62,562 bases of DNA from Castellaniella sp049673105 (GTDB lineage Bacteria; Pseudomonadota; Gammaproteobacteria; Burkholderiales; Burkholderiaceae_B), in assembly GCF_049673105.1 (NCBI RefSeq), contig NZ_JBATXG010000018.1:1-62562 (forward strand), written 5' to 3'. The notes beneath the pieces were generated by a model. The model did no database searches. It saw nothing but the letters and a program-made list of their open reading frames with translations, and was not told the origin of the DNA. A program made the translations under genes and the position numbers. This document shows, piece by piece, positions 17,426-25,109 of this stretch (the stretch's first letter is position 1; every line of letters begins with the position of its first letter).

Positions 17426-17452
17426 TAAACTTTTCCCGTTACCTGCCGTTAT
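17426..17452 (+). promoter_or_regulatory. Sigma-28 promoter upstream of flaG
   Basis: TAAACTTT (-35, TAAA at 17426-17429) is followed, after exactly 15 bases from TAAA, by GCCGTTAT (-10, 17445-17452). The enterobacterial FliA consensus is TAAA-N15-GCCGATAA, so the match is close and the spacing exact. The same pattern occurs before flgK and flgM. Confidence 0.85.
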
Positions 17453-17474
17453 GCCGACAGAGAAGACCTAGTCG

Positions 17475-17507
17475 AACGACGCTGGGCGATGCCCGGTCGT
17501 TGTTTTT
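17475..17507 (+). terminator. Terminator-like hairpin between the sigma-28 promoter and flaG
   Basis: Arms 17475-17487 and 17491-17501 pair with two single-base bulges (10-11 pairs in all) around a GAT loop, and TTTTT follows at 17503-17507. It looks like an intrinsic terminator, yet it sits about 20 bases downstream of a sigma-28 promoter and 36 bases before the flaG start. It may be a leader attenuator, or the old terminator of a lost flagellin gene. Confidence 0.55.
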
Positions 17508-17542
17508 CGGAACACGAGGATGATTTCCGCAAAGGAACGCAC

Positions 17543-17950
17543 ATGATTCACCCAATCGGCAACCAATTGACCTCTGCCAGTCTGGGTCTGACCCCCGTGG
17601 TCTCCGAACGACCCGCCGGCAAGCCTGAACCCGTCACTGAAGTCGCCTCTGGCGACAAAACCCAGTCCGGCACGTCCAAACAGGCAGGTCAGCAGCATTC
17701 CATGCTGAAAGACTACCCCGAACAGCCTAAATCCTCTCTGGAAAAAGCGCTGGAAGCCGTCAACGGCAATCTCCAGGCCTGGTCCACCGGCGTGCGCTTC
17801 GACATGGACAAAGACACCCAGAAACTGGTGATCTCCATCGTGGACAGCGCCACTGGCGATGTCATCAAGACCATCCCCTCCGAAGCCATGCTGCGGATCG
17901 CCAAGATGATTACGCAACTGCAAGGCTCGGGCGTGGACACCCAGGCCTGA
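17543..17950 (+). CDS. flaG: FlaG family flagellar protein
   Basis: A 135-residue protein of the FlaG family, small proteins encoded beside flagellin and fliD that affect filament length. The conserved C-terminal domain (about residues 65-132) includes GVRFDMDKDTQKLVISIVD and VIKTIPSEAMLRIAKMI; the N-terminus is variable. The ATG at 17543 is preceded by AAAGGAA. It opens a plus-strand run flaG-fliD-fliS-fliT and lies directly behind a sigma-28 promoter, so it should be a late flagellar gene. In related genomes flagellin often precedes this gene, but no flagellin lies between fliA and flaG here. Confidence 0.9.
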   Translation: MIHPIGNQLTSASLGLTPVVSERPAGKPEPVTEVASGDKTQSGTSKQAGQQHSMLKDYPEQPKSSLEKALEAVNGNLQAWSTGVRFDMDKDTQKLVISIVDSATGDVIKTIPSEAMLRIAKMITQLQGSGVDTQA

Positions 17951-18043
17951 TCACCAAATACTGAACTGAAACTGAATACGACCCCTGCTGCTGGTTTTAC
18001 CGATTGTCAAACCAGTGCATAATGGTTTAAAGGAGTCCTCATC

Positions 18044-19414
18044 ATGGCAACCGTCTCTTCCATCGGCATTTCCGGCTTACCACTGGCTGATCTGCTCCAG
18101 AATCTGGAAAAAAATGAAAACCAGGTTCTGCTCGTCATCAAGGATCGGCATACAGCCGCCGAAGCCAAGCTGACAGCTTACGGCAAACTCAAAGAAGCCA
18201 TTACCGCCTTCCAGAAAACCGCCGAAGTCGCCGGCAACACTGACTCCTTTGGCGCTCTCGCAGCCAAAACCGGCTCGGATGCCATTTCCGTCACCACGAC
18301 CAACCAAGCCATCCCTGGCCAGTATTCTGTACAGATCGACTCGCTGGCTGCTGCGCAGACGCTGGTGTATGGTGGCCGCGCTGATCGTGGCGCCGATATC
18401 GGCACTGGCGGCACGATCACCTTCACCGTCAACGGCGAAGAAAAAACCCTGGATCTCACGGGCAAGGGCACCTCGCTCGATAGCTTGGTACAAGCCATCA
18501 ACAGCAACCCCGATCTGGGCATCAATGCCACGATTGTGAACAACGGCACGTCCGGTTCGCAGTACCAGTTGCTGCTGACCAATCGCGATACCGGCACCGA
18601 AGCCGCCGTCTCGAAAATCCAGGTCGACGGCAATGCGGACTTGCAAGCCTTTCTGGGCTACGACAGCACAGGAACAAATACCGGCATCACGGTTTCCGCC
18701 GCCGCCAACGCCTCGTTCAGCATCAATGGCATCGCCATCACCAGCCAGTCCAACACCATCAGCAATGTGATCGATGGTGTCACGTTGACGCTCAATCAGA
18801 CCACCGCATCTGCCACCAGCCTCAGCCTCACCCAAGACACATCGGTCGCCAAAAAGGCTGTTGAGGATTTCGTCAAATCCTATAACAACCTGCTGGGCTC
18901 CATCAAAGGCCTCACCGCCTATGATGCTGAGAGCCAAAAAGGTCAACCGCTCATGGGTGACTCGGTCACGCGCTCCGTCCAGAACCGCATGCGCGATGCG
19001 ATCTCTGGCAGCAAGGGCGATGGTGGTATCAACCTATCCCAAATCGGCATCACCACCGATCCAAAAACAGGCGAACTGCTGATCGACAGTGCAAAGCTAG
19101 GCAAGGCCCTGACTGACAACGGTGAAGCCGTGAAATCCCTGTTCACCAGCGACACCGGTTTAGGCAAGCGCGTTACCGACACGGCAGAGAGCTTCACCAA
19201 ATTCGAAGGCGCGCTCAGCTCTGCCGAAACCGGCATGACGAAAACCGTCGCCGACATCAAAAAACAGTTCGACGCGACTTCCGACCGCATTGCTGAGCGC
19301 ATGGACACCTACCGCAACCAGTTTACTCAACTGGATGTCATGGTCAGCCAGATGAACTCGCTCAGCAGCTATCTGTCGCAGCAACTCAGCGCTCTGAACG
19401 GCGCCAAGAAATAA
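18044..19414 (+). CDS. fliD: Flagellar filament cap protein FliD
   Basis: A 456-residue secreted protein that forms the cap on the growing filament and helps flagellin subunits fold into place. The N-terminal FliD_N region (about residues 1-110) shows SIGISGLPLADLLQNL and the C-terminal FliD_C region (about 225-450) ends with the coiled-coil region MDTYRNQFTQLDVMVSQMNS. An AAAGGAG ribosome binding site precedes the ATG. It follows flaG by 93 bases and is closely followed by its export chaperone genes fliS and fliT. Confidence 0.95.
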   Translation: MATVSSIGISGLPLADLLQNLEKNENQVLLVIKDRHTAAEAKLTAYGKLKEAITAFQKTAEVAGNTDSFGALAAKTGSDAISVTTTNQAIPGQYSVQIDSLAAAQTLVYGGRADRGADIGTGGTITFTVNGEEKTLDLTGKGTSLDSLVQAINSNPDLGINATIVNNGTSGSQYQLLLTNRDTGTEAAVSKIQVDGNADLQAFLGYDSTGTNTGITVSAAANASFSINGIAITSQSNTISNVIDGVTLTLNQTTASATSLSLTQDTSVAKKAVEDFVKSYNNLLGSIKGLTAYDAESQKGQPLMGDSVTRSVQNRMRDAISGSKGDGGINLSQIGITTDPKTGELLIDSAKLGKALTDNGEAVKSLFTSDTGLGKRVTDTAESFTKFEGALSSAETGMTKTVADIKKQFDATSDRIAERMDTYRNQFTQLDVMVSQMNSLSSYLSQQLSALNGAKK

Positions 19415-19420
19415 GGCCTT

Positions 19421-19855
19421 ATGACGACTTACGTGCCCCGCTCCCGGTCCGCCAGGGCCACCGGATCCTATGCCACCATAGGGCTCGAAACAGAGGTTCT
19501 CAGCGCTTCCCCGGAACGCCTGATTTCCCTGCTGTTCCGGGGTGCGCTGACGTCTCTGGCGCAGGCGCGTCATCATCTGGACAACAACAATATCGCGGAA
19601 CGCGGCAAGGCGATCTCCAAAGCCATCGACATCGTGGATTCCGGCCTGAAGGCCGGGGTCGATACCGAACGGGGCGGCGAAGTCGCCCGCCTGCTGATCG
19701 GATCCTACGAGCTCATCATCCGCGACCTGATGCTGGCCAATCTGCATAGCGACGCGGAAAAGCTCGCGGCAACCGAAAAACAGCTCGGCGACTTGGCGGA
19801 TGCTTGGTACACGGCGGTCGACCCGCAATTCAAGACGCCGTCGTCCAACGGCTGA
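19421..19855 (+). CDS. fliS: Flagellin export chaperone FliS
   Basis: A 144-residue cytoplasmic chaperone that binds the C-terminal part of flagellin and keeps it unfolded for export. The helical FliS fold is recognisable: an N-terminal segment with SYATIGLETEVLSASPERLISLLF and a later LLIGSYELIIRDLMLANLH. Its ATG is 6 bases after the fliD stop, so the two are co-translated. Its presence means the organism should make flagellin, although no flagellin gene lies in this window. Confidence 0.93.
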   Translation: MTTYVPRSRSARATGSYATIGLETEVLSASPERLISLLFRGALTSLAQARHHLDNNNIAERGKAISKAIDIVDSGLKAGVDTERGGEVARLLIGSYELIIRDLMLANLHSDAEKLAATEKQLGDLADAWYTAVDPQFKTPSSNG

Positions 19856-19872
19856 ATGCGAGGGCCCGGCAA

Positions 19873-20208
19873 TTGAGCACTCCCAAAGACTCTCTCCTGC
19901 AGCACTATCAGGCTATCGCAGATATCTCTTCGCGCATGCGAACCATGGCCCAGCTGCAGCAATGGGACAACCTGGTCGCTCTGGGTTCGGAATACCACCA
20001 GGCAGTCGAACGACTGAAGCAGCTTGACCCTCTGGACGACGACCAAAGAGCGGCCCGGCAGGAACTGCTGGCCCGGATTCTGGATGACGACGCCCAGATC
20101 CGTCAGCTGATTTCCCCGGAACTGGACCGCCTCAGCCATCTGCTGGGCACCATCAGACGCCAACGCACCGTCCTGCAAGCGTATTACAGCACTGTACGCC
20201 CCCAATAA
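19873..20208 (+). CDS. fliT: FliT-like flagellar export chaperone
   Basis: A 111-residue, mainly helical, acidic protein in the position of fliT, the chaperone of the cap protein FliD. In enterobacteria FliT also regulates the FlhDC activator. Sequence is weakly conserved in this family, so position after fliD-fliS carries much of the weight. A TTG at 19873, 9 bases after GCGAGG, gives a suitable start; the frame is open from 19804 inside fliS, and an ATG at 19936 would remove about 20 residues. It ends 3 bases before the next gene. Confidence 0.72.
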   Translation: MSTPKDSLLQHYQAIADISSRMRTMAQLQQWDNLVALGSEYHQAVERLKQLDPLDDDQRAARQELLARILDDDAQIRQLISPELDRLSHLLGTIRRQRTVLQAYYSTVRPQ

Positions 20209-20211
20209 GCC

Positions 20212-21501
20212 ATGAGCATCGGGGCCCCATCCAACCTCGGCACAACCCTCATCCAGCGCCTCGATACCGCGCTGGGCGTCACGCTGGGGCAACAAGCCAA
20301 TGTGGCATCCGGGGCCGGCCCTCAGGCGGTCCCGCAGCCGGGCAATGCCGAAAACCCCCAGGCGCTGCAAAACCCAACCCAGCGCGACACCCGCCAAGCG
20401 GTCGACCAGGCCAACGCCGAAGGTCAGCGCCGAGCTGCCGTGGGCAAAGCCAGCCGGGAAATGCAGCTGGACAATCTGCTCGGGCGAGCCAGCACCTTTC
20501 GGGGCGCGACGCAATCCGCGCCCACGACGCTGGGTTATGCGGCGCGCATCATCCTGGCCCTGCTGAACCAATTCCCCCAGGCCAACCAGACCATCCAAGG
20601 ACGCGCCCCGCTGCTGCCGCCCCCCCCAGGGCCCGCCGGCGGCAATGCTCCGACCGGTGGCTCAGCGCCGGCTCCAGGCGCCTCGAACCAGGCAGCCAGC
20701 ACCACTCAGGTCTGGGCGCAGCTGGCGACGAACCTGAATCAGCCAGGCGCTCTGGCGGCCCGCTTTGCCCATGCCCTGTCGCAGTCCATCCAAAGCAGCG
20801 GCCTGTTCTACGAATCCCATGTCGCTCAATTGGCGGCAGGCAAGACCTCTGCGCATGCCCTGCGCCAGGAACCCCAAGGCCAACTACTGCTGGGGCAGCA
20901 GTCTCAGCTCCCCGGTACGCCCGCCAATCCGGCGGGTCAGCCCACGTCCCTGACGTCGATCATCCAGCAAGCCCAGGCCGCCGCCCCCCAAGACCCCGGG
21001 CAGCAAACCAACAACACGGCAAGCACCCAAAGCAATACAGCCCAGACTGCCACCGCCCAGCATTCCGCACCGCAGGCGCCCATCCCCGGCATTGATCCCC
21101 AAACCCAGTTGATGGTGCGCCAGCAACTGGAAGTGCTGGCCAATCAGGGTTTCATCTGGCAGGGAGAAGCCTGGTCGGGCGCGGACATGCACATGGAAGT
21201 CCGTCGGCGCCAGCCCGACGACGGCCAGCATCCTGCCGCATCCGAAGAGCACTGGTCCACCCATCTGAATCTGCAACTCCCCACGCTGGGCCAGGTCGAA
21301 GCCCGACTCAGCCTGTCGGGTGATCAGTTGGTCATGCGCTTGACCGCGCCTCAATCGGCTGAGCGCCTGAGCCAGTCCATCGAGCCCTTGCGTTCACGCC
21401 TGCTGGCCCAAGGACTGCAGGCCAGCCAGCTGTCGGTGCTGGACCAGGCTCCAGACGTTCCTGACCCGGACCCTATAGAGCATGAAGTCGCCACCCCTTG
21501 A
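20212..21501 (+). CDS. FliK-like hook-length control domain protein (second copy)
   Basis: A 429-residue protein with a long low-complexity region rich in Gln, Ala, Pro and Thr (about residues 20-300) and a C-terminal domain (about 345-415) resembling the FliK C-terminal hook-length domain (THLNLQLPTLGQVEARLSLSG, then a pair of hydrophobic strands and a helix). FliK measures hook length and, by touching FlhB, switches the export gate from hook to filament substrates. The classical fliK is at 27.8 kb, so this would be a paralogue. It overlaps by 20 bases a gene for a stand-alone FlhB C-terminal domain, which would fit a FliK/FlhB-type partnership. Whether it works in flagellar export is inference. 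Confidence 0.7.
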   Translation: MSIGAPSNLGTTLIQRLDTALGVTLGQQANVASGAGPQAVPQPGNAENPQALQNPTQRDTRQAVDQANAEGQRRAAVGKASREMQLDNLLGRASTFRGATQSAPTTLGYAARIILALLNQFPQANQTIQGRAPLLPPPPGPAGGNAPTGGSAPAPGASNQAASTTQVWAQLATNLNQPGALAARFAHALSQSIQSSGLFYESHVAQLAAGKTSAHALRQEPQGQLLLGQQSQLPGTPANPAGQPTSLTSIIQQAQAAAPQDPGQQTNNTASTQSNTAQTATAQHSAPQAPIPGIDPQTQLMVRQQLEVLANQGFIWQGEAWSGADMHMEVRRRQPDDGQHPAASEEHWSTHLNLQLPTLGQVEARLSLSGDQLVMRLTAPQSAERLSQSIEPLRSRLLAQGLQASQLSVLDQAPDVPDPDPIEHEVATP

Positions 21502-21799
21502 CCCCCATCGCTCCAGCGCAGTAGCGATCACCTACGACCCTTCGGATCAGGCCCCCCGGGTGGTCGCCAAAGGCTATGGCAATCTGGCGGAAACCATTAT
21601 TCGTACAGCGCGCGAACACGATCTGTACATTCATGAATCTCCGGAATTGGTCAGCCTGCTGATGCAGGTGGATCTGGATGCCCATATCCCGCCGAAACTG
21701 TACATCGCCATCGCCGAACTGCTGGCGTGGCTGTACGATCTGGATACCGGCGGCAAAGACGGCGTGGTGAAGAAAACCGCGCCGAACCTTCCGGCTTAG
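21482..21799 (+). CDS. Stand-alone FlhB C-terminal domain (export switch-like) protein
   Basis: A 105-residue soluble protein matching only the cytoplasmic switch domain of FlhB/YscU proteins: AVAITYDPSDQAPRVVAKG, then IHESPELVSLLM and IPPKLYIAIAELLAW. It lacks the membrane part. The auto-cleavage motif Asn-Pro-Thr-His of true FlhB is replaced by Asp-Pro-Ser-Asp, so it cannot cleave in the usual way. Similar short FlhB-like proteins (FhlB/YlqH type) are known beside flagellar genes. The ATG overlaps the preceding FliK-like gene by 20 bases. The stop overlaps the convergent fliE stop by 4 bases (21796-21799). Confidence 0.85.
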   Translation: MKSPPLDPHRSSAVAITYDPSDQAPRVVAKGYGNLAETIIRTAREHDLYIHESPELVSLLMQVDLDAHIPPKLYIAIAELLAWLYDLDTGGKDGVVKKTAPNLPA

Positions 21800-22134
21800 A
21801 CCGCCATATTGGCGATTTCCTTATAGGCCTCGACCAGACGGTTGCGCACCTGAACGGTAGCCTGGAACGACAAACCGGCCTTTTGCAAATCGATCATGAC
21901 ATTGCTGAGCGATACATTGGGATCGCCCATCTCGAAGGCGCGCGCCTGAGCATTGGCGCTGTTCTGGGCCTCTGATACCCGATTCAACGTACGGGCAAGT
22001 TCCGATGCGAACCCCCCTGTTTTGCCGACCTGCGCAGTGGCTGATTCAGCCGTCAAGCCCTGAGACGCACGTGTGACCGCCCGCATCTGGGCAAGCAGAT
22101 TTTCAACACTGGCCAAGGCTTGGGAATTGATCAT
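21796..22134 (-). CDS. fliE: Flagellar hook-basal body adaptor FliE
   Basis: A 112-residue protein linking the MS ring to the rod, and a secreted early substrate. The C-terminal half is typical: NVSLSNVMIDLQKAGLSFQATVQVRNRLVEAYKEI (residues about 72-108). It is transcribed away from fliF across a 310-base shared intergenic region, so fliE and fliF-R form divergent units. No strong ribosome binding site is visible before the ATG at 22134. Its 3' end overlaps the convergent FlhB-like gene by 4 bases. Confidence 0.95.
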   Translation of the reverse strand: MINSQALASVENLLAQMRAVTRASQGLTAESATAQVGKTGGFASELARTLNRVSEAQNSANAQARAFEMGDPNVSLSNVMIDLQKAGLSFQATVQVRNRLVEAYKEIANMAV

Positions 22135-22444
22135 GTCGGGGCTATTGAAAAGGTTGCTGATCGGGTTTGACCCATACAGGGGTGGGCCAGCGTTGTACTA
22201 TACGCGGCTTGTGCCCGCCGCTAGACCGGCAATAGCAGGAACAAGTCCCGACTATTTAAGCAATTCGCGATATCACCCTAACTAAGCCCCAAAAACCGGG
22301 CTTTTCAGGGCTTGCCCAAATCGCAAATCCCGCCATAATGGCCGCCATCCATCTTCCATACTGCCGCATCAGCATGCATATCATCCAGACCGACGGTTAC
22401 TGGCCCGGGCGCAGCCTGACGGCCTCTTCTGCATCTCCCGCTCG
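22135..22444. promoter_or_regulatory. Divergent fliE/fliF control region
   Basis: This 310-base stretch carries no convincing gene and must hold promoters for fliE (minus) and the fliF-R operon (plus). It contains a weak sigma-28-like site for fliE (listed separately) and a short hairpin (aagccc 22284-22289 with gggctt 22298-22303 followed by TTC). The area around 22168-22210 holds TTGACC and TACTAT but with 23 bases between them, too long for a standard sigma-70 promoter. I could not identify an FlhDC or sigma-54 site by eye. Confidence 0.5.
22232..22258 (-). promoter_or_regulatory. Weak sigma-28-like promoter for fliE
   Basis: On the minus strand TAAA (22258-22255) is followed after exactly 15 bases by CCTGCTAT (22239-22232). 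Spacing is right, but only five of eight -10 positions match the GCCGTTAT seen at the stronger sites. It would start a transcript about 90 bases before fliE. Confidence 0.28.
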
Positions 22445-24121
22445 ATGAATCCGATTGCCGACTGGATGAACAAGAACCCTGTCCTCGCGCGCCTGGCAGC
22501 CCTGCCTCGCCCCTTGCTGCTTGGCCTGGGCGCTGCCGTGATCGCGCTGCTGGTCGTCGCATCCATGTGGATGCGCGAACCCGACTATAAAACGCTGTTT
22601 TCCAACATCGAGGCCCGCGACGGCGGAGCCATCGTCTCGGTACTGAATCAGCGCAACGTCCCCTATAAATTCGCCGACAACGGCGCCACCATCATGGTGC
22701 CGGCGGACCAGGTCTATGCTCTGCGCCTGCAGCTCGCCGAACAAGGCCTGCCGCGCGGCGGCAGCGTAGGTTTCGAATTGCTGGACAAGCCCCAGTTCGG
22801 GGCCAGCCAGTTCACCGAGCAGATCACCTACCAACGCGCCCTGGAAGGCGAATTGGCCCGCTCCATCGAAGCCATGCACCCCGTCAAATCCGCCCGGGTG
22901 CATCTGGCCATTCCCCGGCAATCCCTGTTCGTGCGCGACCGCGAGGCCCCCACCGCCTCGGTGCTGATCACGCTGTACCCTGCCCGCAGCCTCAGCGAAG
23001 CCCAGGTATCGGCGATCACCTGGCTGGTCTCTTCCAGCGTGCCGAAGCTCAATGCCGAAGACGTCTCCATCGTCGACCAGGATGGTCACCTGCTCTCCAA
23101 GCCCAGCGGCGAAGCCGCCATGGACAGCACTCGCCGCAATTTCATCACCGACATCGAACAGCGCACCACCCAGCGCATCCTGACCCTGTTGACCCCCATG
23201 GTCGGCCCCGGCAACGTCCGCGCCCAGGTCAGCGCCAGCGTCGATTTTTCCCAGCGCGAACAAACCTCCGAGGTCTACCGGCCCAATGAAACGCCCGGTA
23301 CGGCTGCGGTGCGCAGCAAACAAACCAGCGATTCCGTGCAAAACGGCATCACATCGCCCGAAGGCGTGCCAGGCGCGCTGACCAACGAACCTCCGGCCAA
23401 TGCCACCGCGCCCATCCAGACCGCGCCGGCTGCCCAGGCAGGCAATCCGCAGAATCCGGCCCAGGGCGCCGCTGCCCAAACCCAGCAAGGCACCATCAAT
23501 GGCGTACCCGCCGCCGCACAACCGGCCAATCGGGGATCGGCGCGCAATGACGCCACCGTCAATTACGAAGTCGACCGCACCATCAGCCACGTCAAACACG
23601 AGATGGGCACGATCCAACGCCTGTCCGTGGCCGTGGTCGTCAACTATCGCAACAAGGACGGTGAGCCTGCCCCGCTGGAACAGTCCGACATGGACAACAT
23701 CAATGCCCTGGTGAAGCAGGCGATGGGCTATTCCATGGATCGGGGAGACACCCTGAGCGTGGTGAATAGTGAATTCACCGACCAGGAACCCTCCGTCAAG
23801 CCTTGGGACAACCCGGCTTACCAAAATCTGGCCCTGCAGATCGCTAAAGTTCTGCTGATCCTGGCAGTACTATTCTTCCTGTGGCGCTCGGTCATTCGCC
23901 CCATTGTCCAGGGCTTTGCCAATGCCCAGGTCGAACGCGTCAAGAACGAAGCCCACCTGGAAACCATGCGCGAACAGCGCCGCCAGGACGAGCTGCGGGC
24001 CTCCGAGATGAACCGCTACGAGGAAAACCTGGACACCGCCCGCGAATTGGCCCAGCGCGACCCGCGTGCCGTCGCCATGGTGCTGCGATCCTGGATGGAC
24101 CCCAAAAATGCCAAATCCTGA
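22445..24121 (+). CDS. fliF: Flagellar MS-ring protein FliF
   Basis: A 558-residue inner-membrane protein that forms the MS ring, on which the rest of the basal body is built. TM1 is at about residues 22-42 (LLLGLGAAVIALLVVASMW); the periplasmic ring-building motifs follow (DYKTLFSNIEARDGG, ALEGELARSIEAM); TM2 is at about 461-481. The Ala/Pro/Gln-rich stretch at about 315-360 is a normal variable region. The C-terminal tail, which binds FliG, ends in LRSWMDP. It is the first gene of the fliF-R operon and overlaps fliG by 14 bases. Confidence 0.96.
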   Translation: MNPIADWMNKNPVLARLAALPRPLLLGLGAAVIALLVVASMWMREPDYKTLFSNIEARDGGAIVSVLNQRNVPYKFADNGATIMVPADQVYALRLQLAEQGLPRGGSVGFELLDKPQFGASQFTEQITYQRALEGELARSIEAMHPVKSARVHLAIPRQSLFVRDREAPTASVLITLYPARSLSEAQVSAITWLVSSSVPKLNAEDVSIVDQDGHLLSKPSGEAAMDSTRRNFITDIEQRTTQRILTLLTPMVGPGNVRAQVSASVDFSQREQTSEVYRPNETPGTAAVRSKQTSDSVQNGITSPEGVPGALTNEPPANATAPIQTAPAAQAGNPQNPAQGAAAQTQQGTINGVPAAAQPANRGSARNDATVNYEVDRTISHVKHEMGTIQRLSVAVVVNYRNKDGEPAPLEQSDMDNINALVKQAMGYSMDRGDTLSVVNSEFTDQEPSVKPWDNPAYQNLALQIAKVLLILAVLFFLWRSVIRPIVQGFANAQVERVKNEAHLETMREQRRQDELRASEMNRYEENLDTARELAQRDPRAVAMVLRSWMDPKNAKS

Positions 24122-25109
24122 ACCCGATCTGAACCGCTGCGCCATCCTCATGATGTCTCTGGGTGAGGATGCCGCCGCCGAAGTCTTCAAATACCTGTCG
24201 TCGCGCGAAGTGCAGCAGATCGGCTCCGCCATGGCCAATCTGAAACAAGTCACGCGCGCCGACGTCGACAGTGTCCTCGAAGACTTCCGCCGCGAAGCCG
24301 ACCAGTTCATGGCCGTCACGCTGGGTTCGGACGACTACATCCGCTCCGTGCTGACCAAGGCCTTGGGCACCGACCGCGCCGCCAGCCTGATCGAAGACAT
24401 TCTCGATGCAGGCGATGGCACAGGATCAGGTATCGACGCCCTGAACTGGCTGGAACCCGCCAACGTCGCCGAACTGATCGCCGACGAACACCCGCAGATC
24501 ATCGCCACGATCCTGGTCCACCTGGAACGCGATCGGGCATCGGCTGTGCTGGCGCTGCTCAACGAGCGTTCGCGCAACGACGTGATGATGCGTATCGCCA
24601 CCTTCGGCGGCGTCCAGCCTGCAGCCCTGCATGAACTGACCGACGTCCTGAACGAAGTCCTGTCCGGCCAGGGCGCCAAGCGCTCGAAGATGGGCGGCGT
24701 GCGTACCGCAGCCGAGATTCTGAACTTCATGAACACCACGGAAGAAGAAGCCGTGGTCAGCAGCCTGCGCGAAATCGACGCCGATCTGGCGCAGCGCATC
24801 GTCGACGAAATGTTCGTCTTCGACAACCTGGCGGATGTGGAAGACGCGGCCATCCAGCTCATCCTGAAGGAAATCGATACGGCCTCGCTGACCATCGCCC
24901 TGAAGGGCGCCAGCGAAGAACTCAGCGCCAAATTCTTCAAGAACATGTCCAACCGCGCCGCCGAGATCCTGCGCGACGACCTCGAAGCGCAGGGACCGGT
25001 ACGCATGTCCCGCGTCGAAACCGAACAAAAGGCCATCCTGTTGGTGGCGCGCAAACTGGCCGATGCCGGCCAGATCAACCTGAGCATGGGCAACGATCAG
25101 TATGTCTGA
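24108..25109 (+). CDS. fliG: Flagellar motor switch protein FliG
   Basis: A 333-residue rotor protein that contacts the stator and generates torque. It contains the N-terminal FliF-binding part (LNRCAILMMSLGEDAAAEV), the middle domain with EHPQIIATILVHLERDRASAVL, and the C-terminal torque domain with FVFDNLADVEDAAIQLILKEID, whose alternating charges are the torque residues. The ATG at 24108 overlaps fliF by 14 bases; the frame is open from 24066 but the shorter start matches the family length. It overlaps fliH by 8 bases. Confidence 0.96.
   Translation: MPNPEPDLNRCAILMMSLGEDAAAEVFKYLSSREVQQIGSAMANLKQVTRADVDSVLEDFRREADQFMAVTLGSDDYIRSVLTKALGTDRAASLIEDILDAGDGTGSGIDALNWLEPANVAELIADEHPQIIATILVHLERDRASAVLALLNERSRNDVMMRIATFGGVQPAALHELTDVLNEVLSGQGAKRSKMGGVRTAAEILNFMNTTEEEAVVSSLREIDADLAQRIVDEMFVFDNLADVEDAAIQLILKEIDTASLTIALKGASEELSAKFFKNMSNRAAEILRDDLEAQGPVRMSRVETEQKAILLVARKLADAGQINLSMGNDQYV

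Noticed and set aside
17991..18015. Hairpin before fliD as a flaG terminator
   Set aside because: The 7-bp stem has an 11-base loop and no T-run; flaG and fliD are probably co-transcribed.
22168..22210. TTGACC and TACTAT as a sigma-70 promoter for fliF
   Set aside because: The gap of 23 bases is far outside the usual 16-18.
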